A stretch of 64,000 nucleotides of DNA from Anaerolineales bacterium (GTDB lineage: Bacteria > Chloroflexota > Anaerolineae > Anaerolineales > UBA11858): NCBI GenBank assembly GCA_028278545.1, contig JANQED010000120.1, positions 124,001 to 188,000 on the forward strand, read 5' to 3'. This document shows, in pieces, positions 15,969 to 23,885 of the stretch. The translations under genes were made by a program, and so were the position numbers. The notes under the pieces are model-generated. The model saw only the letters and a list, made by a program, of their open reading frames with translations. It made no database searches and was not told the DNA's origin. The first letter of the stretch is position 1, and each line of letters begins with the position of its first letter.

Positions 15969-18029
15969 ATAAGACAGAACTTCCTCAAACCGGAAGGCTT
16001 CCATTGTGATAGCATCGGTGGGACAGCGCTCGGCGCACAGGGCGCAGCGCGTGCAGGCCTCGTCGTCTTTGAGCATGGCTGCCACGGAGGGTTGATCCTC
16101 TGTCAGAAATTCTGAGAGCGGCGCGCCGAGTTGGGCCTCGACCAGCTTGGCAAACTGCTCGTCGCTGGCGATATTTTTCAGGCTGACGATCTTGAGACAA
16201 TCCCAGGGACAGACATCCACACAGGCGTTGCAGAGGATGCATTTCGTGCCATCAAAAATGGTGTTGACGCTGCATTCCAGACAGCGGCTGCCCTGTTCGG
16301 CAGCTTCCTCTTCGGAATAGCCTAGCTCCACAACGGTAGTACCCGTGCGCCGATCGACGGGCAGGGAGGGCACTTTGCGCTGTTCGAGTTTGGTCCAATT
16401 CTCGAACATGACGTGGTTGGAAAGCTCCGTCCACTCGGTTTTGACCTCGATCTGAAGCTGTTTGCCTTGAATGTATTCCTCGATGCCCAGGGCTGCCAGG
16501 TGGCCGTGCTGTACGGCGTCGATGATCAACTTCGGGCCGTAAGCCACGTCCCCCCCGGCAAATACATCCGGTGCTGAAGTTTGTCCGGTAGCGTAGTTGA
16601 TCTCCACCAGGCCGCGCGGGGAGATCGTCACGTCGTCCGCGCCTCCCAGCACTTCCAGGTCAGCTTGTTGGCCGATAGCCAGGATCACGGTGTCGCATTC
16701 CCAAACGCGTTCGCTGCCGGCTTTGAACTTGGGGTTGAATCGCCCATCGTCATCGAACACCGATTCGACATCGATGACTTCCAGGCCGGACACTTTGCCA
16801 TTCTCCCCAACGATGCGGTTAGGCCCCACGCGTGGGAAGAGTTGAATGCCCTCTTCCAGGGCTTCTTCGATCTCGAAGTCAGAGGCGGGCAGTTCATCCC
16901 AGTTTTCGAGAGCGATCATTTTGACGTCGGCAACGCCCAAACGCAGCGCGGTGCGGGCTACGTCGAAGGCGGTCTTGACCGTCTCGGATTCTTCTTCAGC
17001 GCGAGCCTCAGTTTCATCCAGGGCTTCTTGCTGTTCTTCCGTGGGTTGCCCCAGGCGCAAGGCCGTACGGGCGGCATCCATAGCCACGTCGCCGCCCCCG
17101 ACAACAAGCACCTTTTTGCCTAAGGTGACTTTGTAGCCCAGGTTGTAGTTGAGCAGTAAGTCCACGGCGATGATCACGCCATCTAGATCGGAGCCTTCCA
17201 CGTTGAGCGAGCGGCCCTTCATCAAACCTATGCCCAGGAAGACGGCATCATAATCGCGGCGCAAATCAGCCAGGGTAATCTGCTCGCCGATGGATGTGTT
17301 GAACTGGATGTCGATGCCCATATCCAGAATAGACTGGATTTCTAACTCCATGGCCTCCTGGTCGAAGCGATAGATAGGCACACCGTAGCGCATCATACCG
17401 CCAGTTTTGGGCCCGGCCTCATAGATGGTCACTTTGTACCCCAGCAAGGCCAGGTCGTGGGCTACCGTTATTCCCGCCGGCCCCGCGCCGATGACGGCCA
17501 CTTTACCACTTTTGCGCCCGGTTTGTGAGGCCAGGCGTTTCAGTTCTTTGCGCGACCAGCGCGCAGGAGAATAGATATTGGGTGCGCCAGCGCCGGGGAC
17601 ATCGCTGCAAGGGTCGAGCTGTTTACCGATTTCTGCCGAAAAGACGGAAAATCCCGTATCGACGGTGAGGGTTTCCTCGTTGATCACATCTCCGGCTGCG
17701 ACGCGTCCCGGCAATCGATGCCCAGCCTCGGGGCCGTAGCGTTCGGTGAGCACGCGCTTGATGGGACGGATAGAGATCGGCTTCAGGTCGGGCCCGATAT
17801 CGCCGCGGCGGCAGGCCACCTCGCAGGGCGCTCCGCAGATGCGGCCGCAGACTGTCGACAAAGGGTTGGGGTCATGGGCGATCTCGTGTCCCAATTCGAC
17901 CTCGCCGCGAGCCATCGCCGTCACGTAGCCGCGCGCATCGGTATGGACCGGACAGGCAGCCTGGCATTTGACCATCTCACGCCAGTAATCGACATCGGGG
18001 ATTTTTATGCGGTATTTTGTGGCTGTCAT
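15960..18029 (-). CDS. GltD-like FAD/Fe-S pyridine-nucleotide oxidoreductase
   Basis: 689 residues, cytoplasmic. The N-terminal domain carries cysteines C22, C26, C61, C65, C69 and C73 (CQAAC, CGRICGAPCEVAC), the [4Fe-4S] fold of glutamate synthase small subunits. An FAD-binding GAGPAG follows at 181-186, and a GGGDVAMD motif near the middle binds NAD(P)H. The C-terminus adds a ferredoxin-like region with CxxCxxCxxxC at 597-607 and 659-669. The two motifs are about 50 residues further apart than in a compact 2[4Fe-4S] ferredoxin. No GltB partner is near, so it is not a glutamate synthase. Position directly upstream of cytochrome b suggests it feeds electrons from NAD(P)H or ferredoxin into the quinone/cytochrome chain (inference). 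Confidence 0.85.
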   Translation of the reverse strand: MTATKYRIKIPDVDYWREMVKCQAACPVHTDARGYVTAMARGEVELGHEIAHDPNPLSTVCGRICGAPCEVACRRGDIGPDLKPISIRPIKRVLTERYGPEAGHRLPGRVAAGDVINEETLTVDTGFSVFSAEIGKQLDPCSDVPGAGAPNIYSPARWSRKELKRLASQTGRKSGKVAVIGAGPAGITVAHDLALLGYKVTIYEAGPKTGGMMRYGVPIYRFDQEAMELEIQSILDMGIDIQFNTSIGEQITLADLRRDYDAVFLGIGLMKGRSLNVEGSDLDGVIIAVDLLLNYNLGYKVTLGKKVLVVGGGDVAMDAARTALRLGQPTEEQQEALDETEARAEEESETVKTAFDVARTALRLGVADVKMIALENWDELPASDFEIEEALEEGIQLFPRVGPNRIVGENGKVSGLEVIDVESVFDDDGRFNPKFKAGSERVWECDTVILAIGQQADLEVLGGADDVTISPRGLVEINYATGQTSAPDVFAGGDVAYGPKLIIDAVQHGHLAALGIEEYIQGKQLQIEVKTEWTELSNHVMFENWTKLEQRKVPSLPVDRRTGTTVVELGYSEEEAAEQGSRCLECSVNTIFDGTKCILCNACVDVCPWDCLKIVSLKNIASDEQFAKLVEAQLGAPLSEFLTEDQPSVAAMLKDDEACTRCALCAERCPTDAITMEAFRFEEVLSYGD

Positions 18030-18103
18030 ACTTGCTCCTCTTTACGGATAATCATGTAAAATTGCTTAGAAATGGTTATGATTTGCTGCGGAGATGACTG
18101 TTG

Positions 18104-18529
18104 ATGAAAAAATTATTGCTCATTTTATTATTGTTAGGGATACCTCTGCTCGCGGCCTGTTCATCACGAGACAGGAGCAAGCCAACCGCACCCGATGCTT
18201 CGCCAGACTCTGTGCCAGACCTGATTGGTAAGTATGCAGTCAATGGTTTCGATCCCTTGGGGACCGAGTACGGCGGTCACTTGACCATATTTCCTGGGGA
18301 AGCGCAAAATCAGTACAAAATGCAGTGGATCATCGTTGGTAGCATCCAGGAAGGGCTTGGAATCTTGAAGGGCAACCAATTATTCGTCGAGTGGCACAGC
18401 GCTCAGGGCATGGTGGAGACCCAGGGCCAGGCAGTTTACACGATCACACAAGCTGGGGAGCTTTACGGCTCAAAAACCGTGCACGGTTTTTCGGGCCAGG
18501 GCCAGGAAATCGCCTTCCCGAACGATTAA
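18104..18529 (+). CDS. Small lipoprotein of unknown function
   Basis: 141 residues with a signal peptide and a clear LAAC lipobox, Cys19. The mature part is short, rich in Gly and beta-prone, with repeated YxVxGxxxxG-like turns (GKYAVNGFDPLGTEYGG and GSKTVHGFSGQGQ), suggesting a small beta-barrel or lipocalin-like fold. I do not recognise the family. It is transcribed away from the FAD/Fe-S oxidoreductase gene and against the cytochrome c gene. ATG 18104 was chosen; a TTG at 18101 is in frame, and GGAG at 18090 could serve either. Confidence 0.6.
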   Translation: MKKLLLILLLLGIPLLAACSSRDRSKPTAPDASPDSVPDLIGKYAVNGFDPLGTEYGGHLTIFPGEAQNQYKMQWIIVGSIQEGLGILKGNQLFVEWHSAQGMVETQGQAVYTITQAGELYGSKTVHGFSGQGQEIAFPND

Positions 18530-18540
18530 TCAGGCAGTAT

Positions 18541-18590
18541 AGAGCGTGGGAGTGGAGCGAATCGGTTGTTTCGCTTCACTCCTCACGCTC
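18541..18590. terminator. Hairpin between convergent genes
   Basis: A 20-bp imperfect stem (18542-18561 with 18570-18590, one bulge and one G-U pair) has an 8-base loop. It lies between the stop codons of two convergent genes and probably ends transcription in both directions. Confidence 0.6.
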
Positions 18591-18606
18591 CGCTCTCTTC
18601 GGATGG

Positions 18607-18981
18607 TTATTTCAGTGTGAGCAAGTAAGCCACCAACTGGTCAACCTGCTCGTCGCTGAGTTCATCGGCCCAAACGGGGGGCATCGTATCAGCGGGGAAG
18701 CCATCTACCAAAACAACATTGGGATCCAGGATCGATTGGCGAAGCTCATCGGCACTCAAGCGTCCGCCAACGCCAGCTACGGACGGGCCGACGATGACAA
18801 CGCCTTCGTCCAACGAGTGGCAGGTGATGCAGCCTGCCTGAGCGCCGATCACTGTCTGTGCGAATAATTCTTCACCTGCTGCGGCATCGCCGCCTGCCGA
18901 TGAACCGTCGCCACCACCGCAGGCAGCCAGAAAGATGGCAGAGGTTAAAAGAACGGCAGTGATGAATAGATACTTTTTCAT
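18607..18981 (-). CDS. Lipoprotein monoheme cytochrome c
   Basis: A 124-residue class I cytochrome c tethered by a lipid: signal peptide, lipobox LAAC with Cys21, a Gly/Ser-rich linker, heme motif CITCH (C51, C54, H55) and a probable Met ligand at M100 in DTMPPVW. It is very similar to the C-terminal domain of the fusion protein encoded just upstream: both share GCxxCHSL, VGPS and RQSIL blocks, so one probably arose from the other by duplication. It is the likely electron donor to the CuA site of the ba3 oxidase. I chose ATG 18981, preceded by AGGAG at 6 bases, over 19014. Confidence 0.92.
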   Translation of the reverse strand: MKKYLFITAVLLTSAIFLAACGGGDGSSAGGDAAAGEELFAQTVIGAQAGCITCHSLDEGVVIVGPSVAGVGGRLSADELRQSILDPNVVLVDGFPADTMPPVWADELSDEQVDQLVAYLLTLK

Positions 18982-19012
18982 GTGTTTCTCCTGTAACCTA
19001 GGTTTTTTGAAC

Positions 19013-19026
19013 AAGTTGCATCTTGC
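19013..19026. repeat. Heptamer pair, ATCTTGC type
   Basis: Two 7-bp units, AAGTTGC and ATCTTGC, between the fusion-protein gene and the cytochrome c gene. The ATCTTGC unit recurs at 26625-26631. Confidence 0.4.
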
Positions 19027-19060
19027 TCAATAATCGTGTCTATTATAACAAAGTGATGGC

Positions 19061-21385
19061 TCATTCTTCTTTGAGGCTCATCAAAAATGCTACCAAATCG
19101 TCGATCTGTTCTTTAGATAGTATCTCTCCCAGGTTGGGGAGCATTTGACCTGAGGGATAGCCCTCCGGGACGTAGGCATCCGGTTCCAGAATGGATTGAC
19201 GCAGATATTCCTCGGCTGACATACCGGGAACGCGTCTCCCGGCGCGCTCCGCAATCCCGTAGAAGGACGGGCCGACCAACTTCACGCCTGGTTCCAGCGA
19301 ATGGCAGATCCTGCACCCGGCGTTGGTCCCCAGAGATGTCTCGAAGTAGAGCTTTCTGCCTCTGGCTGGATCGCTGCCCAACCGGGCATCATGGTAATTG
19401 AGCTTCAAGGTCTGGCGGCTGGTCAGGGTGATGGTTTGATCATAGATGATGTGTGCCTCGGTCTGGTCGGGGCGGTCAAGCATCAGCAATCGCAGATGGT
19501 GTTCTCCAGCGGTCACGGGAATTTGCTCAAATGCCAGTGAAGCGCGCTCCATCTCTGAACCCTGAAGTGGATAGCTTTCGTCCAGGGCGATCTGGCCGTC
19601 CACTTCTAAGATCAAGCGTGTGGGGTGTTCGATTCCCAGTGCTGGCTCGGCCATATCGGGAACATCGGCCAGGGGATACCCGGAATGATGACTCAAAGTG
19701 ATCTCCAGCATGGCCTGATCGGTGTTGTAAGGCGTGTAGTTGATGTTGTTGGTGCCGATTTGGATTCCCAGCACGATGCCAACCAGGATTAACGCGGGGC
19801 CGAAACTTCGCCAATTCAATTTCGATGGCCGTTGACCGTAGGCGGTTGCGAATGTGTTCTCCAGCGGGCCCTGGGTACTGCTTTTGAAGTCGGTGGGGGC
19901 GATCCACGCTGTGTGGATGGGGGCGTCGGCATAAGCCACTCGTAAACGCGGCAGGCGCTGACGATCCAGGCGCTGTTGCAGCCACAGATTCCCTTCACGG
20001 TTGGCGCAATCCTCAGGGGGGCAGCCGACCACCCGAACCGAGTCCGCACCACCCTCTATGGCTTTGCCGATCAGGTCAGGGTGCAGCATCCCCACACAGG
20101 TCAAAGGGATCACTTGACGATCAGGCTCTTTTTCCCAGGCCCCATGCTGGATATGCCGCTCACAGGCGAAAAGCACTTCCCCTTGCTTGATCGTTTGGGT
20201 GGTATCCCAAACTGCCTCAACACTGATCCCATCCAGCGAGAGGGCGTTTTCCGGGCAGCTGCCAATACAGATGCCGCAGGAGACGCACAAAATGGGGTTG
20301 ACCTCGGCCTGGAACTTGGGGCGGGCGCCGTCGCTGCGGAGCGCCATCGTGATAGCGTTATAAGGGCAATCGCGCGAACACAGGACGCAGCCATCACACA
20401 ACGCCAGATCGACCTCCACCGGTTTGAGGGGCTTTCGGGCCAAAATCCAAGGGATCGTGCTCCCCAGGGCGATGATGGTGACCACCAGGCCCCAGAAGAG
20501 ACCAGGGGGCCAGTTCAAAGCTCCTGGCAAGTAGAAGAGGAACAAGGGATCGATGGGCACTCGTTCTGGAAGTTGGGATGGATTGATGGAGGGCAGCAAG
20601 CCTACCGGCACGAGAGCCGAGGCGATTAAGAGCAAGGTCGCGGTCGCGGCCATCCAGAAGTTTGGCGGCAGCCACTTGGGGCGGCTGAGGCGGATGAGGT
20701 GCCACCACAAGAACAGGCCCATCAGTGCTGAGAGTACCAGGTGAACGGTTAATACCAGCAGCAAGAAGACCCAGCCGGTGCCAGCCTCTTCGGTCATCAG
20801 CAATTTGACCAGGAAAGCAGTGCCGAACCTCGAACCGCTGATCAGCCGAATCAGGGTCTGGTTGATGACCTGGGCGCGCTCGTCCCACAGCAGCCAATAA
20901 CCGGTCACGCCGATGGCCCAGAAAAAGGCCGTCATCACTACACCGGTCACCCAAGCCAGCCAACGCGGCCCCCGGAAGCGATCCTGGAAGAAGGTCCGCC
21001 AGCCATGTAGCAACCCGGTGATCAGCGCCGCGCCGGAAGCATAGCGGTGTACGGCACGCATCAGGGCGTTGAAGAAATTGCCCTCCAAATTAACGATGGC
21101 TTCATAGGATGCTGTGAAGCCGAACTGGTAGAACATGGTCAGGTAGACCCCGGTGATCAAGATGATGCCTAACAGGAAGACGGTGATCGTCCCGGTGTGA
21201 TAGAGCGGGTTATAGCGCGGGTCGCGGATCAGTTTTGTGAAGGGGGCTTCTACCGCCAACGAGACGCCCGCTAACGCAGTGAGCAGGCGCTTGACGAAGT
21301 TTTCCTGCCGTAGCTCCCAATCCACACTGGGGTTGAGCGCCCTGAGTTTTTTCGATCGCGATGGGGGTTTGTTGTTGGCTACCAT
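19061..21385 (-). CDS. Cytochrome b - 2x[4Fe-4S] - FlpD/MvhD - cytochrome c fusion protein
   Basis: A 774-residue multidomain redox protein. Residues 30-320: cytochrome b N-terminal fold with two complete bis-histidine heme pairs, H113/H127 and H215/H229, plus extra helices. Residues 330-377: two [4Fe-4S] motifs, C330-C333-C336-C340 and C367-C370-C373-C377. Residues about 403-480: FlpD/MvhD domain (PF02662-like) with C408, C430, C455 and C460, the fold that carries a [2Fe-2S] centre between hydrogenase and heterodisulfide reductase in methanogens. One membrane helix at about 528-546, a beta-rich linker, then a cytochrome c domain with C691-C694-H695. All cofactor ligands look intact. Topology would put the Fe-S/FlpD part in the cytoplasm and the heme c outside, so electrons could cross the membrane within one chain. 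No hydrogenase or Hdr genes are near. The gene lies between oxidase subunit I and a related cytochrome c. Confidence 0.88.
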   Translation of the reverse strand: MVANNKPPSRSKKLRALNPSVDWELRQENFVKRLLTALAGVSLAVEAPFTKLIRDPRYNPLYHTGTITVFLLGIILITGVYLTMFYQFGFTASYEAIVNLEGNFFNALMRAVHRYASGAALITGLLHGWRTFFQDRFRGPRWLAWVTGVVMTAFFWAIGVTGYWLLWDERAQVINQTLIRLISGSRFGTAFLVKLLMTEEAGTGWVFLLLVLTVHLVLSALMGLFLWWHLIRLSRPKWLPPNFWMAATATLLLIASALVPVGLLPSINPSQLPERVPIDPLFLFYLPGALNWPPGLFWGLVVTIIALGSTIPWILARKPLKPVEVDLALCDGCVLCSRDCPYNAITMALRSDGARPKFQAEVNPILCVSCGICIGSCPENALSLDGISVEAVWDTTQTIKQGEVLFACERHIQHGAWEKEPDRQVIPLTCVGMLHPDLIGKAIEGGADSVRVVGCPPEDCANREGNLWLQQRLDRQRLPRLRVAYADAPIHTAWIAPTDFKSSTQGPLENTFATAYGQRPSKLNWRSFGPALILVGIVLGIQIGTNNINYTPYNTDQAMLEITLSHHSGYPLADVPDMAEPALGIEHPTRLILEVDGQIALDESYPLQGSEMERASLAFEQIPVTAGEHHLRLLMLDRPDQTEAHIIYDQTITLTSRQTLKLNYHDARLGSDPARGRKLYFETSLGTNAGCRICHSLEPGVKLVGPSFYGIAERAGRRVPGMSAEEYLRQSILEPDAYVPEGYPSGQMLPNLGEILSKEQIDDLVAFLMSLKEE

Positions 21386-21438
21386 GGCGCTGCTCTACGC
21401 GTTGTCTTTCTTATTCCCGCCTCGTTACCTCGGCTTCC

Positions 21439-21486
21439 CTTCCTCCCTGATGTATCCTGCGCGAAGTCGAGGGGTCAGGGAGGAAG
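21439..21486. repeat. Inverted repeat with REP-like core
   Basis: A perfect 12-bp inverted repeat (21439-21450 with 21475-21486) encloses a 24-base loop containing CCTGCGCGAAGTCGAGG, a short imperfect palindrome. It lies between oxidase subunit I and the fusion-protein gene, both on the minus strand, and may be a REP-type element that forms an RNA hairpin, affecting mRNA stability or readthrough. Confidence 0.5.
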
Positions 21487-21522
21487 AGTTATCTGAAGGA
21501 TTGGGGATGGTGGGCCTATGCT

Positions 21523-23178
21523 TTACCAGTACTTCCCACCTGGAGAATTCAAAGACATATTGGCAATCTGGTCGACCAATTGGGGCCCATAAGCGATGAT
21601 AATCAGGGCGAAAGTGGCGATGATCCAGGGCACCCATTTATCCAGCCATGCGGGTGTCTGCTGCGGGTCGTGGACGGATTCCGCAACTGGGATTTCGACA
21701 TCCGCGGGCTCGTACTTCTTTGCCCAGGCTGTGCGCGCCACGACGATGAAGTAAAAGATCGCTCCAACGAACATGATCGTACCGCCGATGCCCACGCGCA
21801 GCAGGTGGCCACTCCACTCCTCGGGGATATAAGGAGCTAATCCCAGTGGGGTGCGGCGCGGTGCGCCCAGCAAACCGACCACGTGCATGGCGTTGGAGAA
21901 GATGATCATGCCCACGAACCAGACCCAGTTTGCCCACGTGGCCAGTCTCTTGTGTTTGAGCTTTTTACCAGTCACGTAGGGGATCAGCCAGTACGAGATA
22001 CCCCAGAAAGACATCGTCACCGCTGAGGCGACGGTAAGGTGGAAGTGACCGGGTACCCAAGAGGTGTTGTGTAGCACCAGATTGACGTTGTAAGAGGCGT
22101 TGGTCAGGCCTCCAATGCCGCCGAAGAAGAACAAGATGCCGGCCAGGAGCTGCGCGGATACCGAAGGATCGTCCCAGGGCAGCACCCTGATCCAGCCCAA
22201 CAGCCCTTTGCCGCCGTGAGTCCGTTTCGCGGCGCGTTCCAGCGAGGCGATCACGGTGAAGGCGGTCAGCATGGAGGGGATGAAGACCGAATAGGTCAGC
22301 ATGGCGTGCAGGAACTTCCAGCCCGCCGGGACGCCTGGGTCGACGAATTGATGATGGAAGCCCAAAGGTACTGAGAGCAGGAAGAACAGCCAGAAAGCCA
22401 GCCGGGCCAGGGAGTCGCTGAAGAGTTTCCCACCGACTTGTTTGGGCAGCATGGCGTACCAGGAGATGTATGCGGGCAGCAGCCAGAAGTAGACCAGAGG
22501 GTGGCCGGTGAACCAGAAGTAGGTGCGGGCCAACTGCGGGTCTGTTCCCTCGATCAACCCCAGCGACCAGGGCAGCAGCATGGTCAGGATCTCCACAGCC
22601 ACGCCCAGCGTGGCGATCTGCCACATCCCCATGGTGATGACGGACATCAAGGCCATCAGCGGGCTGCGCACGCCCGGGTTTTCCTTTCGCCAGGCGGCGT
22701 AGGTGAAATAGAACCCGTAGCCCTCGATCCAACTGCCGACTACGACCAACGTCAAACCAGCGTAAAAAGCCCAGTTAGCTTTCAGCGGCGGATAGAAGGT
22801 GTACAGCACGGAGGCTTCATCCAGCAGAATAGGGACGGCCGTGGTCACCAGACCAACCACCATCACCCAGAAGCCGACGCGGTTGAGTTTGGGGTAGCGC
22901 AGGTCGCGCTTCAGCCCATAGACCACGGTTAGCGTCAAAAACCCGGTGATGAAAAAGGTCGTCCACACCAGGGCATTCAGCACGCCATGGATGGTCAGCC
23001 CTTGATAATAAGACTGAAAGATCGGTTTGAGATACGGGTAAAGATCCAGCCCGGAGTGCTCCAGGGCCTGGAGCGGGCCAAACAAGATCCCGACAAAAAG
23101 TGACCCGGTCGCGAAGAGCAGGTGTAAACCGATAAACTTTTTATCAGCTTTTGAGACTTCATAATTCGATGTAGACAT
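21523..23178 (-). CDS. cbaA: ba3-type heme-copper oxidase subunit I
   Basis: The catalytic subunit of a B-family terminal oxidase, reducing O2 to water. 551 residues with about 13 membrane helices. Ligands seen: H64 (low-spin heme), H226 with cross-linked Y230 in GHPLVY (CuB), H275 and H276 (CuB), and H378/H380 in PGHFH (high-spin and low-spin heme). The HPLVYFWLLPAY and LPKQVGGKLFSD phrases are those of Thermus-type ba3 oxidases rather than A-type or cbb3 enzymes. B-family enzymes have high oxygen affinity and lower proton pumping. It directly follows subunit II with a 5-bp gap. No subunit III gene is present, as expected for this family. Confidence 0.93.
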   Translation of the reverse strand: MSTSNYEVSKADKKFIGLHLLFATGSLFVGILFGPLQALEHSGLDLYPYLKPIFQSYYQGLTIHGVLNALVWTTFFITGFLTLTVVYGLKRDLRYPKLNRVGFWVMVVGLVTTAVPILLDEASVLYTFYPPLKANWAFYAGLTLVVVGSWIEGYGFYFTYAAWRKENPGVRSPLMALMSVITMGMWQIATLGVAVEILTMLLPWSLGLIEGTDPQLARTYFWFTGHPLVYFWLLPAYISWYAMLPKQVGGKLFSDSLARLAFWLFFLLSVPLGFHHQFVDPGVPAGWKFLHAMLTYSVFIPSMLTAFTVIASLERAAKRTHGGKGLLGWIRVLPWDDPSVSAQLLAGILFFFGGIGGLTNASYNVNLVLHNTSWVPGHFHLTVASAVTMSFWGISYWLIPYVTGKKLKHKRLATWANWVWFVGMIIFSNAMHVVGLLGAPRRTPLGLAPYIPEEWSGHLLRVGIGGTIMFVGAIFYFIVVARTAWAKKYEPADVEIPVAESVHDPQQTPAWLDKWVPWIIATFALIIIAYGPQLVDQIANMSLNSPGGKYW

Positions 23179-23183
23179 ATACT

Positions 23184-23675
23184 TTACTCCTCCACATGTA
23201 GCGTTCCGAACATGGCTGCGTGTGCCGCGCCGCAGTATTCAGTACAGATGTAGTGGTAGTCACCCGGTTTGTCGAAGGTGATGGTCAACTTCGAAACCTG
23301 GCCGGGCACCACCTGCACGTTCAGGTTGGTGTCTTGCAGCTTGAAACCGTGTTGAACGTCTTTACTGGTAATGTAGAAGGTCACTTCGGAGCCAACCGGC
23401 ACAGTCATCTCGCGGGGCAGGAAGGACCAGACTTGTGCCATGATATAGGCTTCATATTTCCCAGGGGCCAATTCACGCAGACCGGGGTCAGCCCAGGGGC
23501 CTTCCGTGGAGACTGTCCTGGGATCCACTCGCTGCTCTGGGGTGGGCACTTGGATGCCGTAAGCGAAGCCTGCCACGGCAATGATGATGCCAAATACCAC
23601 CGCCAAACTGACGCTGATGATGATCCAGTTGCGCTCATATGGATCGATGTTGATAGAGGTCTTCATCTCGCTCAT
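23184..23675 (-). CDS. cbaB: ba3-type oxidase subunit II (CuA)
   Basis: 163 residues: one N-terminal membrane helix (about 17-40) and an external cupredoxin domain that binds the dinuclear CuA centre. Ligands: H109 (VQHGF), C144, C148, H152 and M155 in CTEYCGAAHAAM. This is the electron entry point from cytochrome c. The single helix, not two, is typical of B-family oxidases. I chose ATG 23675, preceded by GAGGAG at about 7 bases; its start overlaps the stop of the small gene upstream (ATGA), so the two are translationally coupled. Confidence 0.94.
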   Translation of the reverse strand: MSEMKTSINIDPYERNWIIISVSLAVVFGIIIAVAGFAYGIQVPTPEQRVDPRTVSTEGPWADPGLRELAPGKYEAYIMAQVWSFLPREMTVPVGSEVTFYITSKDVQHGFKLQDTNLNVQVVPGQVSKLTITFDKPGDYHYICTEYCGAAHAAMFGTLHVEE

Positions 23676-23806
23676 ATGGTCACTCCTCGCGAAAGCAAAA
23701 TAAAGAAAACTGAGCCCCACAGCAGGATGATCGTGATGATGAAGAGTATCAATATGGTCATCGTGCCTTTGGGATGAAACTCGCTATTACTATCATTATC
23801 GCTCAT
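23672..23806 (-). CDS. Small single-helix protein, ba3 oxidase subunit IIa candidate
   Basis: 44 residues with one hydrophobic helix (about 17-39). In Thermus the ba3 oxidase has a 34-residue subunit IIa encoded just before subunit II and supplying the missing first helix of subunit II. Position, size and ATGA overlap with the subunit II gene all match that role. An AGGAG site 7 bases before the ATG at 23806 supports this start; the longer in-frame ATG at 23866 lacks one. Confidence 0.8.
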   Translation of the reverse strand: MSDNDSNSEFHPKGTMTILILFIITIILLWGSVFFILLSRGVTI

Positions 23807-23885
23807 AACTCTTCTCCTTTGCACGTAAGGCCGTTTTTCTATCGGCCTTTCGCCACTCCAGTGCACGGCACCAGAGCATGAATTA

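Noticed and set aside
20394..20963. A 189-codon open frame on the minus strand inside the fusion-protein gene, and similar long frames opposite other genes (for example 3805-4452, 16581-17123, 21965-22732).
   Set aside because: These are shadows of GC-rich coding DNA. They have no ribosome site or family motif, and the genes they overlap have complete, intact domains.
21523..23178. cbb3-type or A-type (aa3) oxidase.
   Set aside because: HPLVYFWLLPAY, the subunit IIa gene, the single-helix CuA subunit II and the absence of subunit III and CcoO/CcoP point to the ba3 (B) family.
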